Made by a program: the position numbers and the translations under genes
Assembly: GCF_900105115.1 (NCBI RefSeq)
Contig: NZ_FNRV01000001.1
Span: forward strand, 5,192,501-5,256,500
Source of the DNA: Pseudomonas mohnii
Lineage (GTDB): Bacteria > Pseudomonadota > Gammaproteobacteria > Pseudomonadales > Pseudomonadaceae
DNA length: 64,000 nt
Direction: 5' to 3'
The notes under the pieces: model-generated
The model's database searches: none
Seen by the model: only the letters and a program-made list of their open reading frames with translations
Told to the model about the DNA's origin: nothing
Shown here: positions 34,414-45,820 of the stretch, piece after piece
How positions within the stretch are numbered: the stretch's first letter is position 1
Layout: each line of letters opens with the position of its first letter

Positions 34414-35208
34414 GTGATCGACACATTCAACCGAACCGGACCACTCATGGAAGCTGCAAGTTATCCCGCCTGGGCCCAACGATTGGTCCAGGACTGCAGC
34501 GAGAGCAAGCGCCGGGTCGTCGAACACGAGCTGTATCAGCGCATGCGTGACAACACGCTCAGTGCAAAGACCATGCGCCAGTACCTGATAGGTGGCTGGC
34601 CGGTGGTTGAACAGTTCGCGTTATACATGGCACAAAACCTGACCAAGACCCGGTTTGCCCGCCACCCAGGCGAGGATATGGCGCGTCGCTGGTTGATGCG
34701 CAACATTCGCGTCGAATTGAACCACGCCGATTACTGGGTGAACTGGAGCCGTGCTCACGGCGTCACTCTGGAAGATCTGCAGGCGCAACAGGTAGCCCCT
34801 GAACTTCACGCCTTGAGCCATTGGTGCTGGCACACCAGTTCCTCGGACTCGCTGATCGTGGCCATTGCGGCCACCAACTATGCCATTGAAGGCGCAACCG
34901 GGGAGTGGTCGGCGCTGGTCTGTTCCAATGGCGTCTATGCGGCGTCGTTTCCCGAGGAAGAGCGCAAACGAGCGATGAAGTGGCTGAAGATGCATGCTCA
35001 GTATGACGATGCTCATCCATGGGAAGCGCTGGAAATCATCTGCACACTGGCAGGCATGAATCCGAGCAAATCCCTGCAGACGGAATTGCGCCAGGCTGTG
35101 TGCAAGAGCTACGACTACATGTTCCTGTTCCTGGAGCGCTGCATGCAGCTGGAACACGCGGAAAGAACGCCGGTAGCCCGTGAGCGATTGGCACTGGCCG
35201 AGAGCTGA
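34414..35208 (+). CDS. TenA/PqqC-fold (haem oxygenase-like) protein
   Basis: A 264-residue all-helical protein with segments typical of the TenA/PqqC superfamily: YLIGGWPVVEQFALYMAQNL, RNIRVELNHADYWVNWSRAHG, AATNYAIEGATGEWS and KMHAQYDDAHPWEALEII. The His/Glu residues in these segments could bind a di-iron centre, as in the iron-containing redox members, rather than thiamin. The start is GTG with AAAAGGAG 7 bases upstream. It follows the GGDEF-EAL gene by 45 bases and may be co-transcribed. No thiamin or PQQ genes are nearby, so the reaction is unassigned. Confidence 0.8.
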   Translation: MIDTFNRTGPLMEAASYPAWAQRLVQDCSESKRRVVEHELYQRMRDNTLSAKTMRQYLIGGWPVVEQFALYMAQNLTKTRFARHPGEDMARRWLMRNIRVELNHADYWVNWSRAHGVTLEDLQAQQVAPELHALSHWCWHTSSSDSLIVAIAATNYAIEGATGEWSALVCSNGVYAASFPEEERKRAMKWLKMHAQYDDAHPWEALEIICTLAGMNPSKSLQTELRQAVCKSYDYMFLFLERCMQLEHAERTPVARERLALAES

Positions 35209-35218
35209 TCTGAATGAC

Positions 35219-35308
35219 TGTGGGAGCCAGCTTGCTCGCGATGGCGGCTTAATATTCAATAAAGAAGCTGAGTGTGACAACGCTATCGCGAGCAAGCTCG
35301 CTCCTACA
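35219..35308. repeat. REPIN (two inverted REP sequences)
   Basis: TGTGGGAGCCAGCTTGCTCGCG and its near complement lie 42 bases apart in the gap between the convergent TenA-like and GGEEF genes. Confidence 0.88.
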
Positions 35309-35338
35309 TCGGTCTTTCGCTGCCATTGAAGTGAAGGC

Positions 35339-36265
<927 letters not shown>

Positions 36266-36627
36266 ATGGTGTGCGCCCCTGAGCAGTAAGGCTGTCTTAC
36301 AAGCTGGGTGAGAGCGGCTTTGGGCTGCGCGTCATACTGGTCCGTCAGTCCCGTAGGACATCTCTTACAAGTCTAATCTGCTTTATCGCGGTTTTGTAAC
36401 CCGTCGAGTTAAGCCCCGCTTGCCTGCTTTCACACTGCCTGTTTGAACAAAGGTACAGCGAAAGTCATGCCAGAGCGTTCGATTAAATGAAAAACATTTA
36501 GAAATCAATGTGTTAACTGCGGCAGAAACGGTGGAGGACACTTGTGCGGCATTTGTTTGACTGAAAAACCGCTGAACCGTAAGTGCCGCGACGGGAAGCC
36601 GGCGCGGCACAAAAGCGACGCACGGTA
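36266..36627. other. Intergenic region between two leftward genes
   Basis: About 360 bases without a credible gene. Just downstream of yciK there is an 8-base inverted repeat (GTGCCGCG at 36583, CGCGGCAC at 36603) that may end the yciK transcript, though there is no T run. The remainder should hold the promoter of the GGEEF cyclase; no clear -10/-35 pair stood out. Confidence 0.4.
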
Positions 36628-37368
36628 TTACTGGGCGTTGAATGCCTGGCCGTTGATACCTGTGCTGTCCGGACCCATCAGGTAGAGGTAGACCGGCATG
36701 ATTTCCTCGGGCGTCGGGTTGTTCAGCGGGTTTTCCCCCGGATACGCTTGGGCGCGCATGCTGGTCCGGGTGGCGCCCGGATTGATGCTGTTGGAGCGTA
36801 CGGGGGCCACGGTATCGACTTCATCGGCCAGCGTTTGCATCAGGCCTTCGGTGGCGAACTTCGAGACACCGTAAGCGCCCCAGTACGCACGGCCCTTGCG
36901 TCCGACGCTGCTGGAGGTGAATACCACCGAGGCGTCCCGGGACAGCTTGAGCAGTGGCAACAGTGTGCTGGTCAGCATGAACATGGCGTTGACGTTGACT
37001 TGCATGACCCGCATGAAGTTTTCGCCGGACAGTTGTTCGATCGGCGTGCGTGGGCCGATGATTGACGCGTTGTGCAGCAGGCCATCGAGGTGGCCGAATT
37101 CGCTTTCGATCATCGCCGCCAACTCATCGTATTGATGGGGCAGGGCGGTTTCCAGATTGAACGGGATCACCGCGGGTTGCGGATGGCCAGCCGCTTCGAT
37201 TTCGTCGTAGACCTGAGTCAGATTGGCTTCGGTCTTGCCCAGCAACAGTACGGTAGCGCCATGGGCTGCATAGGCTTTCGCGGCGGCGGCGCCTATGCCA
37301 CGACCGGCGCCGGTGACCAGGATGACCCGGTCCTTGAGCAAATCAGGGCGAGCGGAATAATCGAACAT
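36628..37368 (-). CDS. yciK: YciK-type short-chain dehydrogenase
   Basis: A 246-residue NAD(P)-dependent oxidoreductase of the SDR family. The cofactor motif TGAGRGIGAA is at about 19-28, followed by the NASIIG segment, the catalytic Ser in FTSSSVGRKG and YGVSKFA (YxxxK) near residue 158. The substrate is not known for this subgroup. It is the last of four leftward genes (mtaD, ubiG, mupP, yciK); an 85-base gap with a REP-like hairpin separates it from mupP. Confidence 0.92.
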   Translation of the reverse strand: MFDYSARPDLLKDRVILVTGAGRGIGAAAAKAYAAHGATVLLLGKTEANLTQVYDEIEAAGHPQPAVIPFNLETALPHQYDELAAMIESEFGHLDGLLHNASIIGPRTPIEQLSGENFMRVMQVNVNAMFMLTSTLLPLLKLSRDASVVFTSSSVGRKGRAYWGAYGVSKFATEGLMQTLADEVDTVAPVRSNSINPGATRTSMRAQAYPGENPLNNPTPEEIMPVYLYLMGPDSTGINGQAFNAQ

Positions 37369-37410
37369 AAAAACCTCACAGCAAATTCAACAAGAAGCGG
37401 AGACCGAACC

Positions 37411-37440
37411 TGTGGTGAGGGATCAAGCTCCCTCACCACC
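37411..37440. repeat. REP-like hairpin, GTGG(C/T)GAGGG family
   Basis: GTGGTGAGGGA and its complement flank TCAAGC in the gap between mupP and yciK. It is a diverged relative of the hairpins at 16974 and 23541. Confidence 0.8.
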
Positions 37441-37453
37441 AAGGCAGCTTTGG

Positions 37454-38125
37454 TCAGCAGCTACAAAGGGCGCTATCGAGCACCTTGCGCAACTCCAGCG
37501 GATGATCGACCACCACGTCCGCGCCCCAGTGCCGCGGGTTGTCGTCCGGGTGGATGTAGCCGAAAGTCACCGCTGCCGTCCTGGTACCCGCATCGCGGCC
37601 CGATTCGATATCGCGCAAATCATCGCCGACGAACAAGACGCTGGCCGGGTGGAGGTCGAGCATCTTGCAGGCGAGGATCAGTGGCTCGGGGTCCGGTTTG
37701 CTGTTCTTCACGTGGTCCGGACAGATCAGCAGGGCCGAACGCTCGGCCAGCCCGAGCTGCTGCATGATCGGTTCGGCGAAACGCAGTGGCTTGTTGGTGA
37801 CCACGCCCCAGATCAGGTTGGCGCTCTCGATGTCGGCCAGCAGTTCGCCCATGCCGTCGAATAGCTTGCTGTGCACGGCACAACCCACGAGGTAGCGCTC
37901 AAGGAATTCCAGGCGCAGCTCTTCGAAGCCTGGGGACTCAGGGTCCATGGAGAAGGTCACGGCGACCATCGCCTTGGCGCCACCGGAAATCTCATCGCGA
38001 ATATGTTTGTCGTTGATCGGCGGCAAGCCGCGATCGGCACGCATCGCCTGACAGATCGCAATGAAGTCCGGCGCGGTGTCGAGCAGGGTGCCGTCCATGT
38101 CGAATAGAACTGCTCTGATACGCAT
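37454..38125 (-). CDS. mupP: N-acetylmuramic acid 6-phosphate phosphatase MupP
   Basis: A 223-residue HAD phosphatase. Motif [15 protein letters not shown] is at 8-21, a conserved Thr lies in [10 protein letters not shown], the Lys in [10 protein letters not shown], and motif IV in [16 protein letters not shown]. In Pseudomonas, MupP dephosphorylates MurNAc-6-P in the shortcut recycling route to UDP-MurNAc, which supports intrinsic fosfomycin resistance. The gene is otherwise annotated gph-like. I favour MupP from the arrangement yciK-mupP-ubiG next to gyrA. Its start is 4 bases after the ubiG stop. Confidence 0.9.
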   Translation of the reverse strand: MRIRAVLFDMDGTLLDTAPDFIAICQAMRADRGLPPINDKHIRDEISGGAKAMVAVTFSMDPESPGFEELRLEFLERYLVGCAVHSKLFDGMGELLADIESANLIWGVVTNKPLRFAEPIMQQLGLAERSALLICPDHVKNSKPDPEPLILACKMLDLHPASVLFVGDDLRDIESGRDAGTRTAAVTFGYIHPDDNPRHWGADVVVDHPLELRKVLDSALCSC

Positions 38126-38129
38126 CGGC

Positions 38130-38828
38130 TTACTCCTCGCGCAGGGTCTGGATCATGTAGTTGACGTCAACGTCGGCTGCCAGTTTGTAGTGCTTGGTCA
38201 GCGGATTATAGGTCAGGCCGATGATGTCCTTGACCGTCAGGCCAGCCATGCGGCTCCAGGCGCCAAGCTCGGAAGGGCGGATGAATTTCTTGAAGTCGTG
38301 GGTGCCGCGCGGCAGCAGCTTCATGATGTATTCGGCGCCGACAATGGCGAACAGGTAGGCCTTCGGGTTGCGGTTGATGGTGGAGAAGAACACCTGGCCG
38401 CCGGGTTTGACCATGCGGAAGCAGGCACGGATGACCGAGGAGGGGTCCGGCACGTGTTCGAGCATCTCCAGGCAGGTGACTACGTCGAATTGCTCCGGCA
38501 TTTCCTCGGCCAGGGCTTCGGCGGTGATCTGCCGGTATTCGACGTTCACGCCGGACTCCAGTTGATGCAACTGCGCGACCGCCAGCGGCGCTTCGCCCAT
38601 GTCGATGCCCGTCACCGTAGCGCCCCGCTGGGCCATGGCTTCGCTGAGAATGCCACCGCCGCAGCCGACATCGAGGACTTTCTTGCCGGCCAGGTTGACG
38701 CGTTCGTCAATCCAGTTGACTCGCAGCGGGTTGATGTCGTGCAGGGGTTTGAATTCGCTTTCACGATCCCACCAGCGGTGCGCCAGGGCTTCGAATTTGG
38801 CGATTTCGGCGTAGTCGACGTTGCTCAT
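38130..38828 (-). CDS. ubiG: Ubiquinone biosynthesis O-methyltransferase UbiG
   Basis: A 232-residue SAM methyltransferase carrying out both O-methylations of ubiquinone synthesis. It starts [21 protein letters not shown], with the SAM motif [16 protein letters not shown] near residue 50, [13 protein letters not shown] and the [18 protein letters not shown] stretch. The length is normal. It lies between mtaD (58 bases upstream) and mupP (4 bases downstream) and is surely co-transcribed with mupP. Confidence 0.96.
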   Translation of the reverse strand: MSNVDYAEIAKFEALAHRWWDRESEFKPLHDINPLRVNWIDERVNLAGKKVLDVGCGGGILSEAMAQRGATVTGIDMGEAPLAVAQLHQLESGVNVEYRQITAEALAEEMPEQFDVVTCLEMLEHVPDPSSVIRACFRMVKPGGQVFFSTINRNPKAYLFAIVGAEYIMKLLPRGTHDFKKFIRPSELGAWSRMAGLTVKDIIGLTYNPLTKHYKLAADVDVNYMIQTLREE

Positions 38829-38886
38829 GGTTTAAGTCCTCTAAAACTTGAAAAATCCTGTTGCCCCGGTTTTCGTTCCGGGGAGC

Positions 38887-40221
38887 TTACGATTCATTGC
38901 GACCGCTGATGCGCTGGCCCCAGGCCTTGGCGGTAGCGATCAACTGTTGTTCATCCAGGCGTGTCAGGCGCCGGTCGTCCAGCAGTTGCTGGCCGGCGAC
39001 CCAAAGGTGTTTCACGCTGTCCCGGCCGGTGGCATAGATAAGCTGCGAAACAGGGTCATAGACTGGTTGTTGGGCCAGCCCGGAGAGGTCGAATGCCACC
39101 ATGTCCGCGGCTTTGCCGAGTTCCAGGGAGCCGACCTCGGCTTCGATCCCCAGGGCGCGTGCACCGTTGAGCGTGGCCATGCGCAGGGCGCGATGGGCAT
39201 CCAGCGCGGTGGCCGAGCCGGCGACCGCCTTGGCCAGCAGGGCGGCGGTGCGGGTTTCACCGAGCAGGTCCAGGTCGTTATTGCTGGCCGAGCCGTCGGT
39301 GCCGACCGCGACATTCACGCCAGCCTGCCACAGGCGTTCCACCGGGCAGAAACCGCTGGCCAGCTTCAGGTTCGACTCCGGGCAATGAATCACGCTGGTG
39401 TTGCTTTCTACCAGCAGGGCCAGGTCTTCCTCGCTGATCTGGGTCATGTGAACGGCCTGGAAGCGCGGCCCGAGCAGGCCCAGTCGCGCGAGGCGAGCCA
39501 GCGGACGTTCTCCGCGCTGCTCAATCGACTGCTGCACCTCGAACGCGGTTTCATGCACGTGCATGTGGATCGAAGCGTCGAGTTCTTCGGCGATCACGCG
39601 GATTTTTTCCAGGTTTTCGTCGCCCACGGTATAGGGGGCATGGGGGCCGAAGGTGACTTTGATGCGGTCATGGTGCTTGAGGTCGCCGAACAACTCGATG
39701 CCCTGACGAATGGCTTCGTCCGCCGTGCTGGCGCCGGGAATGGGGAAATCGAGAATCGGGATCGCGATCTGTGCGCGAATGCCGCTCTTATGCACGCGCT
39801 CGGTGGCAACCTTCGGGAAGAAATACATGTCAGAGAAGCAGGTGATGCCACCTTTGATCTGCTCGGCGATGGCCAGATCCGTGCCGTCGCGGACAAACTC
39901 CTCGTCGACCCATTTCGCTTCGGCTGGCCAGATGTGGTTTTCCAGCCAGGTCATGAGCGGCAGGTCATCGGCCAGGCCGCGGAACAGGGTCATCGCCGCA
40001 TGTCCGTGAGCATTGATCAGGCCGGGGCTGAGCAAGATGTCCGGCAGTTCTCGCACTTCGCTTGCATTAAGCTTCAGGGCGGCGGAACGTGGGCCGATGA
40101 AGACAATGCGTCCGTCGCGGATGCCCAGGGCATGGTCCTTGAGGACAACGCCAGCGGGTTCGACGGGTACCAGCCAGGTCGGCAGTAATAACAGGTCGAG
40201 CGCAGCGGCAGTGTTCGGCAT
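38887..40221 (-). CDS. mtaD: 5-methylthioadenosine/S-adenosylhomocysteine deaminase (TRZ/ATZ family)
   Basis: A 444-residue zinc amidohydrolase deaminating methylthioadenosine to methylthioinosine. Metal ligands are seen in [17 protein letters not shown] (HxH), [11 protein letters not shown], and the late [15 protein letters not shown]. The open frame continues upstream across mtnA, but [10 protein letters not shown] is the first family-like start. In P. aeruginosa the equivalent enzyme starts MTA salvage by deamination rather than nucleosidase cleavage. Here it diverges from mtnA, which acts later in the same salvage path. Confidence 0.92.
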   Translation of the reverse strand: MPNTAAALDLLLLPTWLVPVEPAGVVLKDHALGIRDGRIVFIGPRSAALKLNASEVRELPDILLSPGLINAHGHAAMTLFRGLADDLPLMTWLENHIWPAEAKWVDEEFVRDGTDLAIAEQIKGGITCFSDMYFFPKVATERVHKSGIRAQIAIPILDFPIPGASTADEAIRQGIELFGDLKHHDRIKVTFGPHAPYTVGDENLEKIRVIAEELDASIHMHVHETAFEVQQSIEQRGERPLARLARLGLLGPRFQAVHMTQISEEDLALLVESNTSVIHCPESNLKLASGFCPVERLWQAGVNVAVGTDGSASNNDLDLLGETRTAALLAKAVAGSATALDAHRALRMATLNGARALGIEAEVGSLELGKAADMVAFDLSGLAQQPVYDPVSQLIYATGRDSVKHLWVAGQQLLDDRRLTRLDEQQLIATAKAWGQRISGRNES

Positions 40222-40290
40222 CGAGGGTCGGTTCCAGTGCTTTTGTAAAGGATGGCGAAGTATACCCGAGCGTCTTCGCGGGGGGATCGC

Positions 40291-40296
40291 TATAAT
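40291..40296 (+). promoter_or_regulatory. Likely -10 element of the mtnA promoter
   Basis: A consensus TATAAT lies 33 bases before the mtnA ATG in the short gap between the divergent mtaD and mtnA genes. No good -35 hexamer is spaced 16-18 bases upstream. Confidence 0.45.
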
Positions 40297-40329
40297 CGGC
40301 GGCTTTTGTTCATGAGTGCGGGGTGAGGG

Positions 40330-41406
40330 ATGCGCGATCGACTGTTGGCTGCGGAGAAAGTGAAGGCCATCGATTGGCGTGATGGCGCCCTGTATCTGCT
40401 GGATCAGCGTATTTTGCCGTTCGAGGAGACCTGGATCGCCTACACCAGCGCGGCTGGCGTGGCCGAGGCCATTCGCTCGATGGTGGTGCGCGGTGCGCCG
40501 GCGATCGGTATCAGTGCCGCTTATGGCGTTGTGCTGGCGGCTCGCGCGCGGTTTGCCGAGGGCGGGGACTGGCAGGCGGCGCTGGCGGAGGATTTTGCTC
40601 TGCTCGCCGATTCCCGGCCGACCGCTGTCAATCTGTTCTGGGCGCTGGGTCGCATGCAGGAACGGCTCGATCGGCTGAAGAATCACGCCGATCCGCTCTC
40701 TGTCCTGGAGGCCGAGGCCATCGCAATCCACGAAAGTGATCGCGAAGCCAACCTCACCATGGCGCAACTGGGTGTGGACCTGATCCGCAAGCATCAGGGC
40801 AACGCTCAGGCAATCCTGACCCATTGCAATACCGGCGCGCTGGCCACCGGCGGCTTCGGTACCGCGTTGGGTGTGATTCGCGGGGCGTTCATTGAAGGTA
40901 TGGTCGAGCGCGTTTACGCCGATGAAACGCGCCCATGGTTGCAGGGGTCGCGATTGACGGCGTGGGAGTTGGCCAACGAAGGCATCCCCGTCACCCTCAA
41001 TGCCGATTCCGCTGCGGCGCACATCATGAAAACCAAGGGTATTACCTGGGTGATCGTCGGCGCGGACCGGATCACCGCCAATGGCGACGTGGCGAACAAG
41101 ATCGGCACTTATCAGCTGGCGGTCAACGCCATGCACCACGGTGTACGGTTCATGGTGGTGGCGCCGAGTTCGACCATCGACATGAGCCTGGCCAGTGGCG
41201 ACGACATTCCGATTGAAGAGCGTGATGGTCGCGAGTTGCTGGAAGTGGGTGGCAAGCGGGTCGGGGCGGATGTCGATGCGTTCAATCCGGTGTTCGATGT
41301 CACACCGGCTGACTTGATCGACGCCATCGTCACCGAAAAAGGCATCGTCGAGCGCCCGGATACGGCGAAAATGACGCAGTTGATGTGTCGTAAGCGCCTG
41401 CATTGA
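40330..41406 (+). CDS. mtnA: Methylthioribose-1-phosphate isomerase
   Basis: A 358-residue enzyme converting methylthioribose-1-phosphate to methylthioribulose-1-phosphate in methionine salvage. Family motifs are all present: [29 protein letters not shown], the catalytic Cys in [17 protein letters not shown], and [20 protein letters not shown] with the conserved Asp. GTGAGGG precedes the ATG. It forms a divergent pair with mtaD. Confidence 0.96.
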   Translation: MRDRLLAAEKVKAIDWRDGALYLLDQRILPFEETWIAYTSAAGVAEAIRSMVVRGAPAIGISAAYGVVLAARARFAEGGDWQAALAEDFALLADSRPTAVNLFWALGRMQERLDRLKNHADPLSVLEAEAIAIHESDREANLTMAQLGVDLIRKHQGNAQAILTHCNTGALATGGFGTALGVIRGAFIEGMVERVYADETRPWLQGSRLTAWELANEGIPVTLNADSAAAHIMKTKGITWVIVGADRITANGDVANKIGTYQLAVNAMHHGVRFMVVAPSSTIDMSLASGDDIPIEERDGRELLEVGGKRVGADVDAFNPVFDVTPADLIDAIVTEKGIVERPDTAKMTQLMCRKRLH

Positions 41407-41832
41407 TGTTCTCTGGTGCCTGGTAAATCGCCATCGCTGGCAAGCCCGCTCCCACAGGGTTCTGGAGTGTTCACAAAACCTGTGGGAGCTGGCTTGCCAG
41501 CGATGAGGCCCTATATACCAATGAATCAGCCAGATCCCGCCCCAAATTCCTCATTCAAAGCGGCTCTAAGCTTCTCTGATCCCCTTCAAGCCTGTCACCG
41601 GTCAACTAACTATGCTCCATGCGCATCTGGGGGATAGGTGCGTGGCGGCTCTTGTGATAACATCCGGCGGTTTCCAAGGTTGCCCCAAGGGGTGACCTCT
41701 ACTGCGCAGATCCATGGCATAACTCGTTGATTTGTCGTAAGTCGGTGCATGGCAATGAGCCTGCAGCGGCGAGCTTCGTTCGTCCCATATGGATGTGACG
41801 AAGTTTCACCAGAAAAAGGAATCAGGCTTCTC
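41407..41832. other. mtnA-gyrA intergenic region
   Basis: About 425 bases. The first third holds a REPIN. The rest has no credible gene and must contain the gyrA promoter and a leader of unknown length. GATAAC/TAACAT-like -10 sequences near 41655 are candidates, without a convincing -35. Small frames here have no ribosome sites. Confidence 0.45.
41432..41505. repeat. REPIN (two inverted REP sequences)
   Basis: CATCGCTGGCAAGCCCGCTCC and the complementary GGAGCTGGCTTGCCAGCGATG are arranged head to head around a 24-base spacer after mtnA. Confidence 0.88.
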
Positions 41833-44487
41833 ATGGGCGAACTGGCCAAAGAAATCCTCCCGGTCAATATCGAAGACGAGCTGAAGCAGTCCTACCTCGA
41901 CTACGCGATGAGCGTAATTGTCGGGCGGGCACTGCCGGATGCGCGCGATGGCTTGAAGCCCGTGCACCGGCGCGTGCTGTTCGCGATGAGCGAGCTGGGC
42001 AACGACTTCAACAAGCCGTACAAGAAATCTGCCCGTGTTGTCGGTGACGTGATCGGTAAGTATCACCCTCACGGTGATACCGCGGTGTACGACACCATCG
42101 TTCGGATGGCGCAGCCATTCTCCCTGCGCTACCTGCTGGTAGACGGCCAGGGCAACTTCGGTTCGGTGGACGGCGACAACGCCGCGGCCATGCGATACAC
42201 CGAAGTGCGCATGACCAAGCTGGCGCACGAGCTGCTGGCCGACCTGCATAAAGAAACCGTGGACTGGGTGCCGAACTACGACGGCACCGAAATGATCCCG
42301 GCGGTCATGCCGACCCGTATTCCCAACCTGCTGGTCAACGGCTCCAGCGGTATTGCCGTGGGCATGGCGACCAACATTCCGCCGCACAACCTCGGTGAAG
42401 TCATCGACGGTTGCCTGGCCCTCATCGACAACCCTGAGCTGACCGTCGATGAGTTGATGCAATACATTCCCGGTCCGGACTTCCCGACGGCAGCGATCAT
42501 CAACGGTCGCGCCGGCATCATCGAAGCCTACCGCACCGGTCGCGGCCGCATTTACATGCGCGCCCGCTCGATGATCGAAGACATCGACAAGGTCGGTGGC
42601 CGTCAGCAGATCGTCATCACCGAACTCCCATACCAGCTGAACAAGGCCCGTTTGATCGAGAAGATCGCCGAGCTGGTAAAAGAGAAGAAACTCGAAGGCA
42701 TCACCGAACTGCGCGACGAGTCCGACAAGGACGGTATGCGCGTCGTGATCGAGTTGCGTCGTGGTGAAGTGCCAGAGGTGATTCTCAACAACCTCTACGC
42801 CCAGACCCAGCTGCAAGCGGTGTTCGGCATCAACATCGTCGCACTGATCGACGGCCGCCCACGGATCCTGAACCTCAAGGACCTGCTGGAAGCCTTCGTT
42901 CGTCACCGTCGCGAAGTCGTTACCCGCCGCACCGTGTTCGAACTGCGTAAGGCGCGCGAGCGTGGTCACATCCTTGAAGGTCAAGCGGTTGCCCTGTCGA
43001 ACATCGACCCGGTCATCGCCCTGATCAAGGCCTCGCCAACCCCGTCGGAAGCCAAGGAAGCGCTGGTCAGCACCCCTTGGGAATCCTCTGCCGTGGTCGC
43101 AATGGTCGAGCGTGCCGGCGCCGATTCGTGCCGTCCGGAAAACCTCGATCCGCAATACGGTCTGCGCGATGGCAAGTACTTCCTGTCGCCAGAACAGGCG
43201 CAAGCCATTCTGGAACTGCGTCTGCACCGTCTGACCGGTCTGGAACACGAAAAGCTGCTGGCCGAGTATCAAGAGATCCTCAACCAGATCGGCGAGCTGA
43301 TCCGCATCCTCAACAGCGCCACGCGCCTGATGGAAGTGATCCGCGAAGAGCTGGAAGTGATCCGCGCCGAATACGGCGATGTACGTCGCACCGAGATTCT
43401 GGATGCCCGTCTCGACCTGACCCTGGGTGACATGATCCCGGAAGAAGAGCGCGTCGTGACCATTTCCCACGGTGGTTATGCCAAGACCCAGCCGCTGGCT
43501 GCGTACCAGGCCCAGCGTCGTGGCGGTAAAGGCAAGTCGGCGACCGGCGTCAAGGATGAGGACTACATCGCTCACCTGCTGGTGGCCAACAGTCACACCA
43601 CGCTGTTGCTGTTCTCCAGCAAGGGCAAGGTGTACTGGCTCAAGACCTACGAAATCCCCGAGGCGTCCCGTGCTGCCCGTGGTCGTCCGCTGGTCAACCT
43701 GCTGCCGCTGGATGACGGTGAATACATCACCACCATGCTGCCGGTCGAGGAGTACACCGAAGGTCACTACATCTTCATGGCCACCGCAAACGGCACCGTG
43801 AAGAAGACCCCGCTGGAATCCTTCAGCCGTCAACGCAGCGTCGGTTTGATCGCGCTGGAGCTGGATGAGGGCGACGTGCTGATTTCCGCCGCCATTACCG
43901 ATGGCGAACGTGAAGTCATGCTGTTCTCCGATGGCGGCAAGGTGACTCGCTTCAAGGAATCCGACGTTCGCGCCATGGGCCGTACCGCCCGCGGTGTGCG
44001 CGGCATGCGTCTGCCGGAAGGCCAGAAGCTGATTTCCATGCTGATCCCTGAAGAAGGCAGCCAGATCCTCACCGCTTCCGAGCGTGGCTTCGGCAAGCGT
44101 ACGGCGATCACCGAGTTCCCTGAGTACAAGCGTGGCGGCCAAGGCGTTATCGCTATGGTCAGCAACGAGCGTAACGGCCGTCTGGTCGGTGCGGTTCAGG
44201 TGCTTGATGGCGAGGAGATCATGCTGATTTCCGACCAGGGCACCCTGGTACGTACCCGTGTCGACGAAGTCTCCAGCCTGGGTCGCAATACCCAGGGCGT
44301 AACCCTGATCAAACTGGCCAAGGATGAAACCCTGGTTGGTCTGGAGCGGGTCCAGGAGCCGTCGGAGGTCGAGGGTGAAGAGCTGGAAGGTGAAGAGGGG
44401 GCGGAGTTTGACGGTGAGGTCGTGATCGACGACGTTGTCGAAGACCAGCAACTCGACGCCGCCGCTGACGAAGAACCTCAAGAGTAA
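41833..44487 (+). CDS. gyrA: DNA gyrase subunit A
   Basis: An 884-residue subunit that cuts and rejoins DNA as gyrase introduces negative supercoils. The start [12 protein letters not shown] is conserved in the genus; a longer in-frame ATG is not. The quinolone region reads [15 protein letters not shown] with Thr83 and Asp87, the usual susceptible residues in Pseudomonas. The catalytic Tyr is residue 122 (AMRYTEV). The GyrA box QRRGGKG in the C-terminal pinwheel is present, and the protein ends in an acidic tail. A terminator and a REPIN follow. Confidence 0.98.
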   Translation: MGELAKEILPVNIEDELKQSYLDYAMSVIVGRALPDARDGLKPVHRRVLFAMSELGNDFNKPYKKSARVVGDVIGKYHPHGDTAVYDTIVRMAQPFSLRYLLVDGQGNFGSVDGDNAAAMRYTEVRMTKLAHELLADLHKETVDWVPNYDGTEMIPAVMPTRIPNLLVNGSSGIAVGMATNIPPHNLGEVIDGCLALIDNPELTVDELMQYIPGPDFPTAAIINGRAGIIEAYRTGRGRIYMRARSMIEDIDKVGGRQQIVITELPYQLNKARLIEKIAELVKEKKLEGITELRDESDKDGMRVVIELRRGEVPEVILNNLYAQTQLQAVFGINIVALIDGRPRILNLKDLLEAFVRHRREVVTRRTVFELRKARERGHILEGQAVALSNIDPVIALIKASPTPSEAKEALVSTPWESSAVVAMVERAGADSCRPENLDPQYGLRDGKYFLSPEQAQAILELRLHRLTGLEHEKLLAEYQEILNQIGELIRILNSATRLMEVIREELEVIRAEYGDVRRTEILDARLDLTLGDMIPEEERVVTISHGGYAKTQPLAAYQAQRRGGKGKSATGVKDEDYIAHLLVANSHTTLLLFSSKGKVYWLKTYEIPEASRAARGRPLVNLLPLDDGEYITTMLPVEEYTEGHYIFMATANGTVKKTPLESFSRQRSVGLIALELDEGDVLISAAITDGEREVMLFSDGGKVTRFKESDVRAMGRTARGVRGMRLPEGQKLISMLIPEEGSQILTASERGFGKRTAITEFPEYKRGGQGVIAMVSNERNGRLVGAVQVLDGEEIMLISDQGTLVRTRVDEVSSLGRNTQGVTLIKLAKDETLVGLERVQEPSEVEGEELEGEEGAEFDGEVVIDDVVEDQQLDAAADEEPQE

Positions 44488-44497
44488 GCGGGTAAGC

Positions 44498-44528
44498 AGG
44501 GGGCGGATGAAAATTCGCCCCCTTGTTG
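44498..44528 (+). terminator. Rho-independent terminator after gyrA
   Basis: AGGGGGCG pairs with CGCCCCCT around a 10-base loop, followed by TTGTTGTTT, 11 bases after the gyrA stop. Confidence 0.75.
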
Positions 44529-44567
44529 TTTGTCCGTAATGAAATATCGACACCTCTGGAGATCCCT

Positions 44568-44654
44568 TGTGGGAGCGAGCCTGCTCGCGATGCAGGCGCC
44601 ACGGTACGTCTGAAGTATCGCGGTGATGCAATCGCGAGCAGGCTCGCTCCCACA
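44568..44654. repeat. REPIN (two inverted REP sequences)
   Basis: TGTGGGAGCGAGCCTGCTCG and its exact complement lie about 39 bases apart between gyrA and serC, a near-perfect pair and the best preserved of the four in the window. Confidence 0.9.
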
Positions 44655-44734
44655 CATCTGTTTCAGCAGGGGGCCGGTGTTGGCTGACAATGTGATTTAT
44701 TGCGTGATACCACCAAATCAGAGCGAGATTGGAT

Positions 44735-45820
44735 GTGAGCAAGAGAGCCTATAACTTCTGTGCCGGTCCTGCGGCGCTTCCCGAAGCTGTCCTGCAGCGC
44801 GCCCAGGGTGAACTTCTCGATTGGCACGGCAAGGGCCTGTCGGTCATGGAGATGAGTCATCGCAGTGATGAGTTCGTGTCCATTGCCACCAAAGCCGAGC
44901 AGGATCTGCGTGATCTGCTGGATATCCCCTCGAACTATAAAGTGCTGTTTCTGCAAGGTGGCGCCAGCCAGCAATTTGCTCAGATTCCTCTGAACCTGTT
45001 GCCGGAAAGCGGCTCTGCCGACTATATCGATACCGGTATCTGGTCGCAGAAAGCCATCGAAGAAGCTTCGCGCTACGGCCACGTCAATGTTGCCGCTACC
45101 GCCAAGCCTTACGACTATTTCGCCATTCCCGGGCAGAACGAGTGGAAGCTGTCGAAAGACGCGGCCTACGTTCACTACGCGCCGAACGAAACCATTGGCG
45201 GCCTGGAGTTCCAGTGGGTTCCGGAAACCGGTGATGTTCCGCTGGTGGCCGACATGTCCTCGGACATTCTTTCCCGTCCGATCGACGTCTCGCGCTTCGG
45301 CATGATCTACGCCGGTGCCCAGAAAAACATCGGCCCGAGCGGCATCGTGGTGAACATCGTTCGCGAAGACCTGCTGGGTCGCGCCCGTTCCCTGTGCCCG
45401 ACCATGCTCGACTACAAGGTCGCGGCTGATAACGGTTCGATGTACAACACCCCGCCAACCCTGGCCTGGTACCTGTCCGGCCTGGTGTTCGAGTGGCTGA
45501 AAGAGCAGGGCGGTGTCGAAGCCATCGGCAAGCTCAACGAAGTGAAGCAGCGCACGCTGTACGACTTCATCGATGCCAGCGGCCTGTACAGCAACCCGAT
45601 CAACAAGTCGGACCGTTCCTGGATGAACGTGCCGTTCCGCCTGGCGGACGACCGTCTCGACAAGCCGTTCCTGGCCGGCGCCGACGAGCGTGGTCTGTTG
45701 AACCTCAAGGGGCACCGCTCCGTGGGCGGCATGCGCGCCTCCATCTATAACGCCGTCGACATCAACGCGATCAATGCGCTGATTTCGTACATGGCAGAGT
45801 TCGAGAAGGAACACGGCTAA
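44735..45820 (+). CDS. serC: Phosphoserine aminotransferase
   Basis: A 361-residue PLP enzyme of serine (and pyridoxal phosphate) synthesis. The chosen GTG start gives MSKRAYNFCAGPAALPE, the usual N-terminus; a TTG two codons earlier is less likely. It has LFLQGGASQQFAQIP, DMSSDILSRP and the PLP-lysine segment MIYAGAQKNIGPSG. It is the first gene of a tight rightward run: its TAA overlaps the pheA ATG (TAATG), followed by hisC, tyrA/aroA and cmk. Confidence 0.96.
   Translation: MSKRAYNFCAGPAALPEAVLQRAQGELLDWHGKGLSVMEMSHRSDEFVSIATKAEQDLRDLLDIPSNYKVLFLQGGASQQFAQIPLNLLPESGSADYIDTGIWSQKAIEEASRYGHVNVAATAKPYDYFAIPGQNEWKLSKDAAYVHYAPNETIGGLEFQWVPETGDVPLVADMSSDILSRPIDVSRFGMIYAGAQKNIGPSGIVVNIVREDLLGRARSLCPTMLDYKVAADNGSMYNTPPTLAWYLSGLVFEWLKEQGGVEAIGKLNEVKQRTLYDFIDASGLYSNPINKSDRSWMNVPFRLADDRLDKPFLAGADERGLLNLKGHRSVGGMRASIYNAVDINAINALISYMAEFEKEHG

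Noticed and set aside
38061..38909. A 282-codon forward frame over ubiG
   Set aside because: It is antisense to ubiG and has no ribosome site or domain.
40222..41403. An N-terminal extension of about 394 codons on mtaD
   Set aside because: It is antisense to mtnA; family length and N-terminus fit the start at 40221.
41806..44742. A 978-codon open frame antisense to gyrA
   Set aside because: It is a by-product of high GC at third positions in gyrA; the translation is low-complexity, has no family resemblance, and gyrA is certain.
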